A stretch of 64,000 nucleotides of DNA, taken from NCBI GenBank assembly GCA_934045075.1, contig OW203721.1:20690714-20754713 (forward strand), in the 5' to 3' direction. The DNA is from Yponomeuta sedellus (Eukaryota; Arthropoda; Insecta; Lepidoptera; Yponomeutidae). Position 1 is the stretch's first letter, and each line of letters starts with the position of its first letter. Below are positions 1 through 13,533 of the stretch, in pieces. The translations under genes were made by a program, and so were the position numbers. The notes beneath the pieces are model-generated. The model saw only the letters and a program-made list of their open reading frames with translations, was not told the DNA's origin and made no database searches.

Positions 1-2736
1 ATTGTAAAAAAAGAATTAGCGAAATCGTTTCAGCTGCTCTCGAGATTTGCGCTTACCAACACATTCAGTGATTCATTTTTATATTATAGATTGCTATTTT
101 AATTAGATATGACAATGCTGTTATTTGTTTAATTGCATGTGATAATTTTCAACTAAAATAAAAATATGCACAATCACTTGACTTGGTCCCAAACAAGAAT
201 ACACTCTAGTATGGTAAAGTGCATCCTTTTTTGATGTTTTCTTCCACAGTCAGTGCTACTATAACTTCCGATTGAGAATCCGGTGTTCTACGGTAAAAAA
301 TTATGTGGGAAATGCTACGCAGTTAGTTGACCGATTCTATAGTTAACCGATTCTGTTGTACAAAGAACATTTTCCAGAATGTATTATATGTTTTCAGTAT
401 GTCCACGATAGTTTCGAAAGTCGAAGAAAACATTGCACGTTGTCAGACACAATGCTTTTTCGTTCGTACGACTATACCATTTATTAGATAGATAGATAGA
501 TAGATAGAGAACACTTTTATTAATTTTATTTTAATTTTTTTTATTACCTTTACACTTTATTTATTAGACACCTCATTCATCAAAATTTAACATTTGTGGC
601 AACATTTTAGGGTTTTCTCTTATCGCAAACCCCCGCTATCGAGGTTTGTAACATAATACCAAACAAAAAGGATACGTTTTATAGCTAAGCACAAGAGCAT
701 TCACAGAAAAAATGGCCAGTTTTAAAATGGGCCTCTAAGAGAACTCGAACAGAAGGACATTTTTGACTTCAACTCTTCGAGGCTGTACCTGTTTATTAAA
801 AAAAATATGCAGTTTCGTTAATATTTAAATACATATAATAAGGATTCCTCCATACTGGGATTTTACTCGTTTACCAGAGTAAAATGAGAATGTAGAAGTC
901 ATTGGATAAAAAAAGGAAATGGACAAAGTAACTTCCACACTACAATCACTCGACCTGAACCAGAACTAGGATACCCTGTTTTATAGTACCTACTAAACTA
1001 TTGAATTGAATTATAGTAGCCAGATTATGTAAGAATTCACTGGATTAAGTGACGTCGATTTCTATTGTTTAAAGCTAGTTCTGCTGTCAAATGCATAGTT
1101 ACGTTGACACTTCGGAAACGTTAAGAGGTACAGCCCAACACAGTCGACCGTTACATAATAGGGTATCAGGTAAGGACATCAGAAACATGGCAATACAACT
1201 AGACTTAGGTCATTTGTACAAAAAATAAAGTAAACAATAATTCATTCAACGCAGCCTTTCAAGATTAATCAATTAAAACTTCCTGCGATCAATATAGTCT
1301 TATCGTTGCATAAAAGTACCAATCTTATAACCTTAATCACACTTTGCTTTGGACATAGGAAGCGCAGATGACAAGTTTAAACGCTTATCTTGTTTCAAAG
1401 ACTAGTTGAGTGGCATTTAATATAAAAACCTCGGAGAACCCACACAGTGACTTCCACAAATCTATAAATCCCTCATCATGAGAGGCACATACGAAAATAA
1501 GCATCAAAGAGTTTTTTAGAAGAAAGACGACAAATGTCGACCAGCGGCACGCAGAAGCAAACACGTGTTACGTAGTGTCTAACAATATTAACTGCTGCTG
1601 TAACTTGGAGCCGCGGAGAAAACAAAGAATCTGTATTACATCCCACATGTTTCATGTATAAACGATGTTATGGACTCGGTAAAAGCTAATTTACCAATTG
1701 TCGTTTTTCCAGCTTAAAGCAGTCTAATCGAGATTCAAAGGCGTAAAATCGAGACAACTAATCCAAGTTAACAGTACCTATAATTCCACTTAACAATTCA
1801 ACTATCTATCTACTCGCAACAGGATGCTCATAAAATTTAGAACCAATCGCGTCGACACTTGATTTACAGCGAATCAATAAAAGAGAAGGCTATCATTACG
1901 TCTTTTATTGGCTATTCAATAAAAGTAATGTGGTCGATAATCAGTGCGTCTGCAATTTTAAAATAGGAACTCTCTAAGCAGTGAATTCAGTAAAAAAAGA
2001 TTGAGGTCGCATTACTTCAAAATGAGCTTTTAGATGCCCAGATATCATTCAATTTCTTACTAAAGTAATCTAAGTCATTAGAAGGTCCGCAACCAGACTT
2101 GAAGAATATGTTTAACAAGAACTATTTAGAACAACCATCCAATGAATCACGGCGAGTCCCTTCAGAATTAGCGATTCCACCGTTTATATGACAACAATAT
2201 ATCAAGTAAGCGAGTTGAGACTGTACAGACGGACACAATAGTATGATAGAAAAAAAAGTACGAGGCTGAGAGATGGCTCGTAAAATAAAACGAGGGACTG
2301 CGTCCGGAGATATGTCAAGATAGCATGCGGCGGGGGGTGGCAGAACGGCGCCGGCCGAGGTTCACGAAGGACCAATTAGAAACACACCTTTTCGACATGT
2401 GCTCGAAATGGTGCTAACTAACTTTTAAAAACTCAAGGACGTGAGACACATCACCTAACGATTCCGAAAGAGTGATGCCATTTGAAATAAACAAACAAAA
2501 ATTATGCGAACAAAATGCAAGCGCAGAGAACTTTTATCACATTTCTTCTTATGATTAATTTTGATAAGATTAGAACTCTTTATTGCACACATTAGATTAA
2601 GGTTTCGTTTTAGTTTTTGCACCTGAAATCCTTTTTTTGTCAATCTTTCCATAAGAGTTACTCAAGAGTATAAAAAGAATCTAGTTCTCACAATTTAATA
2701 CAGGTTTCAAATCAATAATACTCAAGACGTACATAC
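1..2736 (-). other. left-edge intronic sequence of sowah
   Basis: Follows exon 4 in the transcript. AT-rich with no repeat recognised except (GATA)n at 485 and a GC-rich patch at 2310-2365. No ankyrin exon was found. Confidence 0.5.
485..510. repeat. (GATA)n microsatellite
   Basis: Six tandem TAGA units. Confidence 0.9.
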
Positions 2737-2865
2737 CTTTGTTTTTGCCAATTTTGAATTCTCAGAACACATCTTGGCGAGAGCATGGTACTCTCCTCTT
2801 GCAGCGCAGAGAATCCAAGCCTTCTGCTTAGGATTCAAGGGATCACTTTCAGCCTTTTGGTCCAT
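2737..2865 (-). CDS. sowah: SOWAH ankyrin-repeat protein, coding exon 4
   Basis: A 129-nt, 43-codon exon: MDQKAESDPLNPKQKAWILC followed by AARGEYHALAKMCSENSKLAKTK. It is bounded by a TTTCTTTGTAG acceptor and a GTATGT donor, phase 0 on both sides. The D-P-L-x-P-x-x-x-x-W-x-x-x-A-A-x-G-x-x-x-x-L pattern is the hallmark pre-ankyrin helix pair of SOWAH proteins, which leads into the first ankyrin repeat (typically a T-A-L-H-W core). No such ankyrin exon is visible on the minus strand in 1-2736, so the gene continues off the left edge. The ATG at 2863-2865 is internal, not a start. Confidence 0.83.
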
Positions 2866-2933
2866 CTACAAAGAAAAAAGACGTGTGGAGCAGATGTAGC
2901 CACAGTATGAGCTGTCACAAGAAAGGTACTTAC

Positions 2934-2969
2934 GGAAATAACGGAAACTCGATCCTCTTCATCGACACC
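2934..2969 (-). CDS. sowah: SOWAH ankyrin-repeat protein, coding exon 3 (microexon)
   Basis: A 36-nt exon encoding GVDEEDRVSVIS, bounded by a TTTTTGTTCCAG acceptor and a GTAAGT donor. Both boundaries are phase 0, matching exon 2 before it and exon 4 after it. It lies 13.55 kb downstream of exon 2 in the transcript and only 68 bp before exon 4. The acidic hydrophobic peptide just before the pre-ankyrin segment resembles the equivalent position in family members. It is too short to be found by an ORF search; phase agreement at both junctions is the main support. Confidence 0.8.
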
Positions 2970-2999
2970 CTGGAACAAAAATTAATACAACTTGGTTAA

Positions 3000-5900
3000 A
3001 AATCTCTGAATAAGCAACATATGATGGTTTTTTGATCGTCATGTGCAAGTGGAAAAGAGTTTAATAATACCTAAGTGGAAATAAGTTGAGGAAGACAGAG
3101 AAAAAGCTTACTAAATTCTTCTGCTCGAAAAATTACGTGAGTAATGCTACTAAAAGTGGTGAAGCCAATCAATACTCAAGAACATCATCGGAACATCTCT
3201 ACAAAAGGACTTGTTGGCTTTTCCTCTGGCAATGTTGATCCCTTAAAACGCACTTCTCTATTGTAACTTATTTAATTTAAAAAAAGCCTTATGATTAACT
3301 ATTTACATTAATCCTTAACAATGTTTCTTGTTTATAGGGCACTTTTGTAATCAATTTTATTTCATAAATTGCTTAGTTGCGTTGACATCGGAACTTTTAT
3401 TCAAACATACGTGCCAAGTAAGACCCTTTAATTCGACGAAATTTTAACCTTTGCAAAAGTTGATGACGTAAATCTCAATACTAAGTATTTGAAAACACAA
3501 GGTTAGGATTATAAATAAAGATAATACACATTTACATACATGTCATAATAAATATCTTAACGACATATATAAATTAATCGGAACCTAATATTTCAAAATT
3601 AATAAATGAGTACTTATATTGTGAAAATAATATTTTGAATTAATGGTCAATAAATTCGAATTCTTCGTCTTCATGCTTGCGCTGCGATCGAAGGCGCGAA
3701 GGAAAGGGCACAAGAATCACAATTTATGTAATCTAATTAGAAATTTACGCATAAGGAGATACAGTCCATTTTTCATCAGTGCGTTGTGGCAGTAACAAGT
3801 TTAATCGATGCAACGTGGGGCGTGCGCTGCACCGCATGAGCACTTTACCACCTGTCGTTACATATTTATGTCTACACTATTGGCCTCACTGTTAGGGACT
3901 TCGATATTGACAAGATAACATCCTTAATGTGATGTGTTTGATTTAATAATAAGATTAAGTTTGTACGTAACTGGTTTTTATGGTTCGACGGTAACAACAA
4001 TGAAGCATTCATCGTCGCCCAAATATTTGATAAACAGACATGACTTTTCACAAATTAGTTCACTGCTAATAAACGATAGGCGTGTTTTCGATACTACAAA
4101 TAAGGCAGGTATGTCAATCCGATTTAACAAAGTCTCTCTCTTTGAGAGAAGGCTCGTGCCTTGTGGAAAGACGATTATAGGCAATAAAAAAATTGTACTA
4201 TGTGCATATACCATTAGAAATTAGATTTCTTTATTCGCTTATTAATTTTAAATCAGATTTATTTTTAACTGGCTCTGCCCTCGACATGCAAATCTGGGAA
4301 CATTCCGTGCGCAGAACATCGTAACATGTTTCAATACGTAGGTACCATTATACAATGCGTTGCCTTTAAGTTTGAAGATGATAGACTCAACTAGTATTTT
4401 TAAGGATAATCTAAAAAAAATCTTACTCTCCAAATGCTTGTATTCATTGGATGACTTTTTTTGCTGATATTAGTTACATTTATTTTATTTATTGACATGA
4501 ATCGAATTTACTTCATATGGACTGTTTATTTTAATTTAATTAATTTATTTATGTGATTAGTTATAATATTTCTAATACAATGTAAATTGTTTGAAGAATA
4601 AATAAATATCAAATATCAAATTACAATTTTAGACGGAGATGCCACTGAAAGACGATGTGAAATAGACCGTAAGATATAATACGAACAATAATTATGTCCT
4701 ATACAGAACTTTCTTGTCTAACTCTTTAACCTGGAATCAGCTGCAAGATGTTTGGACGGTGTATGTATCATTATTTCGCCGCACACGGAGTTAATTTAGC
4801 TACAAATTTATTTAAAAGTTTATTTCAAATAAACGATGTTTATTTTATTAGAGAAAACATTATGTTACGTATTATGTTGTATTTTTGCTTAGCAATTTTG
4901 AGCCCGAGCCCGTCGTTTTGATGACGCATTTATAAAACTTAATATGATCTATAAAAGCTTCATCAATTTGACATTCAGATATAGGAATGTGCCTTAAGTA
5001 TTTGCGGGTTTTATTTTTAAACACACTCCAAAACACTCACTGAAATAGTCTGTGGTGGACATTTTGCAATACCCACAGATTAAATTGAACGCCTCCACTC
5101 CTGTTGCAGAGGAATCGTGTAATTATAAATACGGCCATTGGTATTTTCATGACCAATAATCAGTAGAAGCTTGGTTAGGCTACGCCAAGAAGACTGACAG
5201 GTAAGAATGTATCTCACACTCTCAAAATTTGGAACGTCAGTAAAAACACAACTTTAGAGACACAGTAGGTTAGCAAAAACAGTATCACAATCGCAAAATA
5301 CGCCATCTCGAATCTGTTCCAAAAGACCGTCCATGTAGATAAGATTGTTATCGAGGCAGTGGCGCCTACGCGTAACGATCGAGCAACCAAGAGAATGGAC
5401 TTGTTTTTATTAAGTTAGATACATCTGAATACGGCCCGAGACTAAGAATTCCCTGAAGTTCCTAATTTCTACATATGAAATAACGTACCGTATCTTTTTA
5501 TGTTCTAGCATAGACAATACAAGCACCCCGACAATTGTTCCACCGTCACTGAGCGTGTACTATGCCACACTTTTATCTCACTGTAGCTGACAGGTAATCC
5601 TGTTGCTATTTTCCATCACTTCGACAAGCCTCGTTAAATGTGGCGTCTGCCTTGTTGATGGCTGCAAGTGATTCTCAGGCCCGAACAGCAGTCGGAGAAC
5701 AATGAAATCGGTCATATTTTCCTGCCAATCTGCAACGGACCGTGATAGCTTATCGTTCCCGCATCGTGCATAACAACGAGAACGCGTTTAATCGAAACGA
5801 TGATGACGTGTACTTAAAACGAAGCTTATTTTCGCTACCTTTATGAAGGTTTTATGGCAACGCTTGAGAAAGATAAGTTGAACAATGAACGATTGTTTAA

Positions 5901-6680
5901 GCGTTTAGGAATGTTGAAGGAAAATATTATTTAAAACCAATGTACTTCAAATGTCAGGAGTGATACACAAAGAAATAGGCCGTAAAGTAAATTGTAGGCA
6001 GCCAAAGTTTGATTAAAGTAATACAGAAGTGAAAAGCAGTAAACACGTTTTACGCCGGACGTTCTCACTAAAAACGAATTGAACTTTGTGTTTAGCACAT
6101 ACTTACTCAAACCCGGGATTATCTGAGGTGCGATTAAAAGAAACCTTCGTGCCACGAATAGCATCGTTAAGTTGTTGTAGAGTCGTTGGGGTCACATGGA
6201 TTGTTAGAAGCATGTGGAATCGAATTAGATCGACGGATCTTTTCTCGCACAGACAAGAGTTATAGCGGAATTTGATAAATGTACTTTTTTTTTTAAAAGT
6301 GGGTTTCATGCATAAAATGGACACAATGAACGAGCACGAACTGACCTTTTTAAAAGTTTTAACAGTCCACGTGCTGGTAGTTGTCACACGATCGTAATAA
6401 TTGTCGGGGGACAATCGACCACAAGTCACGAGCCAGTGTTCCGTACACGATACCTCATGAATAATGATGTTGGTATTGACTAAAAACAGCGCTTTAGTTA
6501 CGTTATAGTTGGACAGTTCAGCAGGGAGTCCTTAATGTTACCTTTCATTAGGTCAAATGTATTTAAACTGAATGGAATTAATCTTGCAGGTGATTAGCAA
6601 CGTTAAAATTTATGATTGCATTGTGTCGGTCGTCGTACGTATCAGTCATGATCATTATAGAACGTTGGGTGATATTTGCT
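3000..6680. other. AT-rich intronic sequence, no gene
   Basis: No coding signal. A LINE-like 3' tail (GAATAAATAAATATCAAAT) ends near 4620. ORFs at 3934-4224 and 6103-6429 lack codon bias or known motifs. Confidence 0.5.
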
Positions 6681-6689
6681 TTTTTTTCT

Positions 6690-7260
6690 AATGCATTTAT
6701 TTATTTATGTAATGAAATGAGAAGGTTTTAATCAAAGTAGCACAGAAACTGAACATTACATGTCGAACTACGTGCCCATTACAAATCTAGTTCATTTTAG
6801 AGAAGAAATGGAGAAAAAAAAACTCCAAACTTAGTCTTTTCAAAGTCCTTAATTAACAGATTGTACATAATTATTATAAAACATAGAACTCTCGCATTGT
6901 ACTGGCTTTAACTCTAGACATCATTGTCATCTAAATAATCCTTTATGTTGTAGAAGCCATTTTGGCACAAAGTGTACTTTACACATGTTTTGAACCGCAT
7001 TTCAGGCAAGCTTAATATATCTTCAGGGATTTTATTATAGAAACGTCTACAACGCCCCATGAAAGATGTGCCTAAATCTTAGGAACGAAAGTTTTAGCTT
7101 ATTTCTATTTTCATTGTGTGGCTACCTACAGGTATATCTATTGTTTTATATATAACATAAACTAGCTTAGCGTTTTTCTGACAGGGCATTGTACACATTG
7201 GGAAATTGAGTTAACTTAGGTCAAAACAGCGTGTATCTCTAGTTTCTTTACCTACGCTAG
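6690..7260 (-). mobile_element. non-LTR retrotransposon 3' end
   Basis: On the minus strand 7062-6916 reads MGRCRRFYNKIPEDILSLPE, then MRFKTCVKYTLCQNGFYNIK and DYLDDNDV before a stop, the usual C-terminus of Jockey-superfamily proteins. A 3' UTR follows, ending in AAATAAATAAATGC and an A-rich run at 6690. Confidence 0.65.
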
Positions 7261-7348
7261 AAGGGCATAATTAGCACGTTCCTCGGACGAGAAGGCAAGA
7301 CTTTCGGTAAGAAAACCACGTACTCTAAAACTGCTGGTTCTCGAACAA

Positions 7349-7710
7349 TATCAACCCTTTGTATGTCCCCACTGCTGGGGAACGGGTCTCTTCCTGCATC
7401 GCAGGAAAATTAGGCCATAATCCACCACAAGTCCGGGTGGTTGGACGATTTTAAGACAATGGCGGGCCTTACTTTCAGAAGTTATCAAGTCGCCCAAAGG
7501 CCTCTGACATGGTTTAAGGACTTTCATTACATGACTGCCGCCAGCAAAGACTTAATGTGTCTTGCGGAGCACGAAAACGCCTGCAAAAAATGCCACTAGC
7601 GGTAGTCACGGAATGGGCACCAATCTAGCACTTTCCCGCGCCTGTCGTTGCTTAAAATGAATCCAAGTGATTGATTCCAATTACTCGGTTCCACTAGGCC
7701 ACGAGCGCTT
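7349..7710 (-). mobile_element. 5S-rRNA-headed SINE, diverged full length
   Basis: Complete from tail (left) to GCGCTCGTGGCC head (right) but with many substitutions. The 5S A-box equivalent reads TTAAGCAACG and the C-box is mutated. It lies in the sowah intron. Confidence 0.72.
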
Positions 7711-7906
7711 CTCAAATGTATGATTCGGACTTACCACAAGGCATGAATCGGACTTACCACGTAACTTCCGAGAGTGGGTATCCGTTGGGTGGACTAACGA
7801 CAACTATATAGACCAAATCGCCTGTAGCGGCCGAATTAATCGAGACTACGATAAAACATGTCATATGAATGCTTTTACTTTCCACATTTTTACTAAAAAG
7901 GTCAGT

Positions 7907-8343
7907 CAAACGTTGTTCACAATCAATTTATCCATTTATAAAAGAAATCTCAGTCCTAATTATTTTCTTGGATACAGAAAACACCTCCGTTTATAAAAAA
8001 AACACAATAACTTTCCGGCACTGGGTATAAATTGGGTTACATTTCCGGGGGTGGGCAGCAGCGCCCCCTGCAGTACAATTCCACCGAACTGCGATCCCCA
8101 ACCCGCATGCTCAGCGTGGGGATTATGGGCATTACCCCCTATGATAGCACAACGTGGGGCTCGTTAGGGGAGGGCTATGTCCAGCAGTGGACTAGTATAG
8201 CCTGACGACGACAACGACAAAACGTTGTTCAGAATCAAATTATCCAATTATAAAAAAAAAATCTCAGTCCTTATCATTTTCTTAGACACAGAAAACACCT
8301 CGGTTTATAAAAAAACACAATAACTTTCCGGCATTGGGTATAA
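7907..8343. repeat. 124-bp direct repeats flanking the RTE-tailed element
   Basis: 7907-8030 and 8219-8343 are about 90% identical (AAACGTTGTTCA...TTTCCGGCA[C/T]TGGGTATAAA). The element 8045-8217 lies between them. Confidence 0.8.
8045..8217 (+). mobile_element. RTE-tailed non-autonomous element
   Basis: Starts GGGGGTGGGCAGCAGCGCCC, includes AACCCGCATGCTCAGCGTGG, and ends TAGTATAGCCTGACGACGAC, the tail of the RTE LINE. Other copies are at 32232-32416 and 56232-56422. The internal sequence has no coding match, so it may be a SINE riding on RTE or an RTE deletion product. Confidence 0.6.
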
Positions 8344-8701
8344 ACAGAGTCAATAAAAAACCGATCCTACTAACGATACTGCTTCTCGCTCGTCGCGGTA
8401 CGTTTAGAGGGAGAGGACACAGCGATGGCCAGCAGCAACCTGAAGATTTCACGGAATAAATAGGGCTCACTCAGTAACATCACAGGCGACTGCTGAAAAA
8501 ACATCGACTGAGTTTTGCTAAAAATTAAATTTAAGTATAACCTATTCGAAAGCTTTTACCAATAAAAACATATTGTTACCTATTTATACATACCTAACAT
8601 TCTATTTATTCTGGCAACACTTCATTGATTGATTGAGGAAAATTTGGCAAACAGAAAGGGCGTTTTGGTAGTATTATTATAAATAAAAGGCACTAATTTT
8701 T

Positions 8702-9139
8702 AGGGTTCCGCACCTCAATCAGAAAACTTTATCTCTGAAACGCATAAGGTTGAAATAAAATCGTATACCAAGTCCCTTAAAGATGTGAAAAAATTAATCT
8801 TCTACGTTAAGGCAAAAAAAAAAATGTTGCGGCGGTTTATGCCGGTAAAAATCGTGTGTGAATTTTGATTCCCTTGAGTGTGGGAATCACATACGGGAAT
8901 CAAAATTCGTACGATACTTCTCGTTGATCTAGGTACAAATACGAAAATTTGAAGTAATATTGTGTTTAACTACATTTAAGGGAAAAAACCTGAAAACCAT
9001 ACATTTGTAATTAAATAATAATAAAGGCGTAAATAGTTTTTGAAGACTCCATTCCTATACAATTAATAATATGTACCTAAGTACCTACAAATTTTTACGG
9101 AACCCACGGTGCGCGAGTCCGCAATTAAGCGTTTTTTTT
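8702..9139 (+). mobile_element. lepidopteran AGGGTTCCG element
   Basis: TIR-like AGGGTTCCGCACCTCA at left; ACGGAACCC plus ACGGTGCGCGAGTCCG at right. It resembles a very common non-autonomous DNA element of moths and butterflies (recalled, not searched). It contains a 14-bp inverted pair GAATTTTGATTCCC at 8860-8908. Confidence 0.65.
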
Positions 9140-9275
9140 AATTGCTTTGAACTAAAACTTTATTTGCACCGATCGTTTTGATTTAATATGCAACAGTAGA
9201 ACACACATTTGTTTTTTATATCTACGATTGTAAAACGATTTGAAGAGCGCGGAAAGAGTTGAGTAGGTACCTACA

Positions 9276-9502
9276 TCTCACTATATAATAATATTATAAA
9301 GGCGAAAGTTTGTAAGTGTGTATGTTTGTTACTTCTTCACGTCTAAATGGCTGAAGTGATTTTCACAAAATTTGGTATGGAGTTAGCTGACACCCTGGAT
9401 TAACTATTACTAAGATTAATAGGCTAGTTTTTACAGAGGGGCAAAATCTCATTCCCATGGGAAAATAGATAAGCCGCGGATGACACCGCGGGGCACAGCT
9501 AG
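9276..9502 (+). mobile_element. non-autonomous Helitron
   Basis: Starts TCTCACTATATAATAATATT after an A and ends GGGGCACAGCTAG before a T. A GC hairpin, CCGCGGATGACACCGCGG, lies near the 3' end as expected for a Helitron terminator. 227 bp. Confidence 0.75.
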
Positions 9503-10737
9503 TAATTTTATAAACTAACTCAATCGACGGCCGGAAGCTGAAACGCTATCTCAGCCGTTCTATTTCAGAATTGATTTATCCTTAGAGAGCTCGTAGAGAC
9601 GCGTGGCAACGTGGCATATTAGTGTGAAATGGATTGTTCATTTATAATTTATTGGTTTCCGCACCGTTAGTGAGTGTGTGCGCTACAAGTAAAACGTGTG
9701 TCAGGCTTGTTTGGGAGCTTATAAGTGGCCAGCTAATTGCCTTTAGCCGGATGTGTTTAATTCTTGATGATGTTGGGATATTTTTTTTTTCGTTTACACC
9801 GCTTTTAGTCCACTTTTCTACTAGCCTACAAACGTCCCACTGCAGGTCACGGGCCTTCTCTCAAAGATAGAGAATATAGGCTTAATTATCCCGCGTGCCC
9901 ACCGCGGATTGGAATTTCAAGCGCTGAGATATTTGAACATCTAAGAAACCACCAACATATAACAGTTAAATATTATTTAATTTGCTCTCGTAGTTCATTT
10001 ATGCTTAAATTATGAATTATACTTATATGTACCTGTACCTAATATTAATTCAAACTATTTATTTAATTTACAGTCTGGTGGCAGTAGGGGTGGCCTTTGC
10101 CCAGCGATGGGACACAAAAGAGGCCAATTAAAAAAAAATACAGCCAACATGCACGTATTTGGTTAGTAACAATAAATATCGAACTTAGCCTAAGGTTAGT
10201 ATTTAATATAACAGCGACTATGAATTGTAGTTTTATGAAACGCGGCCCATGGAGAACTAGATGTGCTACACAGGGGATCTAGTGCCAGCCTTAGGTTCCA
10301 GTCCAGATTCTAAAAATAACTATCCAGTTACTGAGATTTATGTGTGTAAGTTATTGCGATTGAAACGGATTATATTGATAAGTTTTTTATTAATTAGTGG
10401 TCTAGCTTATCAACCTAACTTTAGCAAGACTCAATGTACTATATATTTATCAATAACATTTCAAAAAAGCGCATCTGTTCCTTGATTATGTAACTTTTTA
10501 CGTGATCATCTGTGTGCGAAAGCTGAATGTTTACTTAGGTACCTCTGCCGTATAGATATGAGGCGTAATATGTATCACACATAATGTATAACACATATTA
10601 TTGGATATCTGATAGTGACAGTGATATTGGACCAAATTATGACAAAGTTCATAGATATTTCGTTTTTGCACACACATGTACACTGAGAAAAATTTTGTCA
10701 TCGTAAAAATTTGTAATTATGAAATAAAAAAAAAAAA

Positions 10738-10970
10738 TATTCAAGGACATATTACACAGATCTCGTTAGCCCTATACTAAGTACAACTAAATGACTTGTG
10801 GTATAGGTGCTAAGTCGACGATATATTTAATACAATAAATACATAGATAACATCCAAGACCCGAGACAAACTAGAAAAGTTCGTTTCCTAGTTTGACCCG
10901 GCCGGGGATTTAACCCGAGACCTTCGGTTGCACAGTCAGCGTGCCAAACCGCTGCGCCACCGAGGCCGTC
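10738..10970 (-). mobile_element. tRNA-Tyr-like SINE
   Basis: Same family as 15085-15335 in minus orientation. The B-box is changed to GGTTAAATCCC and the anticodon region to GTGCAAC. Confidence 0.7.
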
Positions 10971-11557
10971 TTCTTCATTGACATAACATTGTCTTCTTCA
11001 AATAATAACACATTGTAATAGAAAATGGTCCACTGTCCCATATATATGTATGATAATTATAAATAAGATTACTATATTACGCGATCGCTATATTACGATA
11101 TTTTAAGATTATGCCAAAATGACGTTTATCTCAGTGTGTACTGAAAAGTTACAAGGTGCTGACCATGACCATAACTATAAAAACCCATCGCTCTAAGCCT
11201 CTGGTATTAATTTTAATACTAATTCATAATATACATTTTGAATGCTAAACTGTTGCAATACGGATATAAATTTCCTGTTGGCCGACACCTGGCGCGGTTA
11301 ATTGAATTGTAAAACTTTGGTCAAGACCCTTTGTCGGTCAAAACGATGTTGAATTTGATTATTATCGATAATCGTTTCGTGATCGCGCTGGGATACGGAG
11401 ATGAAAATTAAATAAATTTTACTCAGGCGAAACATACAAAGTGATTGTGCTCTAATTACAGCTTGTCAAATGTAACAGCCTTATTAAGTTTCTGTTATTA
11501 GGGTGATACAGCAAGTTACTACTTAGGAACCCCTACTCTTGTTTTTAATCATGTTTA

Positions 11558-11775
11558 GTAAATACGCGCGGTAGGACGCCGGCTTGTCAATCGGGAGGTC
11601 GTAGGTTCGAATCCCGTTATGTAGCTATCTAGGTATGACGTTGTTTTCAAAGTCTCATATGTATATTTTTGATGTTACAGTAAAAATACCACTCGCTAAT
11701 ATTGAAGAAAAACATTGCGTGGAAACCTGAGTGTGTGAGGAGTTTAAAAACGTCCACGCTAGAAATTGTCAAGCC
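11558..11775 (+). mobile_element. tRNA-headed SINE, third family, 5'-truncated
   Basis: B-box GGTTCGAATCC with an upstream anticodon-arm-like stretch, then GAAAAACATTGCGTGGAAAC as in the third family. Confidence 0.5.
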
Positions 11776-12094
11776 GCGGTCGGCACACGTGGTAATTAAA
11801 CCCGTACTCTCGTTTTCTGCATTTGGACGTATATAGGATACATGAAAAAAGATATATTTTCGTCAGTCGTAAAGTAAAAACGCAAAACAGCATTAGACCC
11901 CAAGGACACATTAAAACCGCACAGAGGGGTGAATCGGGTCAATATTAAATATAAACACGGGACAAACAGTTTTGCCCATTATACCCATTTCTACATGACC
12001 GGATTTAATTAACCTGCTCCGCAGATCTTCAGTAATTAGGAACCCCAATTTTGTTGAATCGAACACTCCTATTCTTCCTTTGGCATATCATCTT

Positions 12095-12240
12095 GATCAT
12101 TATCAGGCTATATTAGTCTAATGCTAGACATACCCCTCCCCTAATGAACCCATAGCGCCCTGTCTTGCTTGCCGCATCCAGCACCTGCCTGCCGTTTTTT
12201 ACAGATCGTCATCCCACCTAGTATAGGTATGCGAAATGGG
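12095..12240 (-). mobile_element. RTE-type LINE 3' end
   Basis: Complement of GGTGGGATGACGATCTG through CATTAGGGGAGGGGTATGTC and TAGACTAATATAGCCTGA. Confidence 0.6.
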
Positions 12241-12513
12241 CCTTTACAACCTTGCAGAGAACGATTTTGGAATTGGTTTAGAAATCCGACTGACCGACAC
12301 ACAGTTCGAGTGCACGGGTCATATAGCGACGGAAGAAATCGTTGTTCTGGCAAAGGAAACTTGCAAAAGTATACATTTTGATCTAAATTGGAGGTTACAT
12401 TAAAAGATAACGGGTTTTCCTCTAAAACGATGATTATAAAATGCTTTATTGCAAGCCATAAATTCGTTTATATTTTACTATTATTAGTCTATTAATTTTC
12501 GTTCCACCAACCC

Positions 12514-12612
12514 GGGCCTGGCCCCCGTGGTCCCCACCAGCATGGCCTAACCTTCCTCTGGTGCAGGAAGAGACCCGAGCCTCCCAGTGGGGACATACAA
12601 AGGGTTGATATC
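12514..12612 (+). mobile_element. 5S-headed SINE family tail (or its LINE source)
   Basis: Only the last 100 bp of the family: CCCGGGCCTGGCCCCCGTGG through GGGTTGATATC. Confidence 0.55.
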
Positions 12613-13152
12613 ATTACTTTCAGAAGATGAAATTAATGTCAATAAAACATTGTAGTCACGTGGTAAAAAAGCGCGCAATACAAATGGGGCATAAGCAATT
12701 ATCAATATTTGTTTATCTCGTATAATAATGATATTATGAATGTACTCTTAGTAGTAAACGTTTAGAAATCTTTGGATAAAACCAAGCCCTCAGTAGATTG
12801 ACACCACACCGACAAACATTTTCTTTTAGTATTTTGTTACGTTTTCTATTCTACGATATAAATACCATGTCCCTCCAAGCAAATTTTAAAGCATGTTCCT
12901 CATTATTACAACCCAGCTGGGGTTACTCAGATGAACCGGAATTTTTATATTTTTTGTGTTTGTTAATAGATATTACCCTCTGTGCGGTTGACAACGCAGC
13001 CGATCCGGGCCGGGTAAATAATGTTTTGAAATCGCACAGGGAATAATATGAATATTCCGGTGACTAAATAAAAGAAGCCTGATCGAAGTCATTGTGAGTG
13101 GAATTTATATGAAGTTTTCCTTTTACAAGTTGGTCCACTCGATCGGTACGAG

Positions 13153-13272
13153 TACCAACTCTTTATATCCCCACTGCTGGGGCACGGGTCTCTTCCTGCA
13201 TCACAGGAAGTTTAGGCAGAAAGATTAGTTTATTAACATACTCCACCACGGGGGCCAAGTCTGGGTTGGTGG
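13153..13272 (-). mobile_element. 5S-headed SINE family tail with 19-bp insertion
   Basis: Tail-only copy interrupted by GAAAGATTAGTTTATTAAC. Confidence 0.5.
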
Positions 13273-13533
13273 AGTTGGTCGACTGGAGTTTTTCGACTAT
13301 TACTCGTTAACTTGTAAATAATACTTAGCTAGTCATACTTCTTCTTAGTGTGTCGATAGCCAATAATGTCGCTATCATAGTATTCCTTTTAACATCACCT
13401 ATAAGTGTTTGTTGTGTTACAGCCCTGATTTTCTTCACGTTTTCACAAACAGCCTTTAGCTTATTACTGGCAGAAATTTCTACTCTCATAAAAGTAATAC
13501 AATAGTTCACACACACTATGGGATAGATGACTA

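Noticed and set aside
12169..12381. Overlapping ORFs on both strands at 12.1-12.4 kb
   Set aside because: They follow an RTE LINE 3' end; not a host gene.
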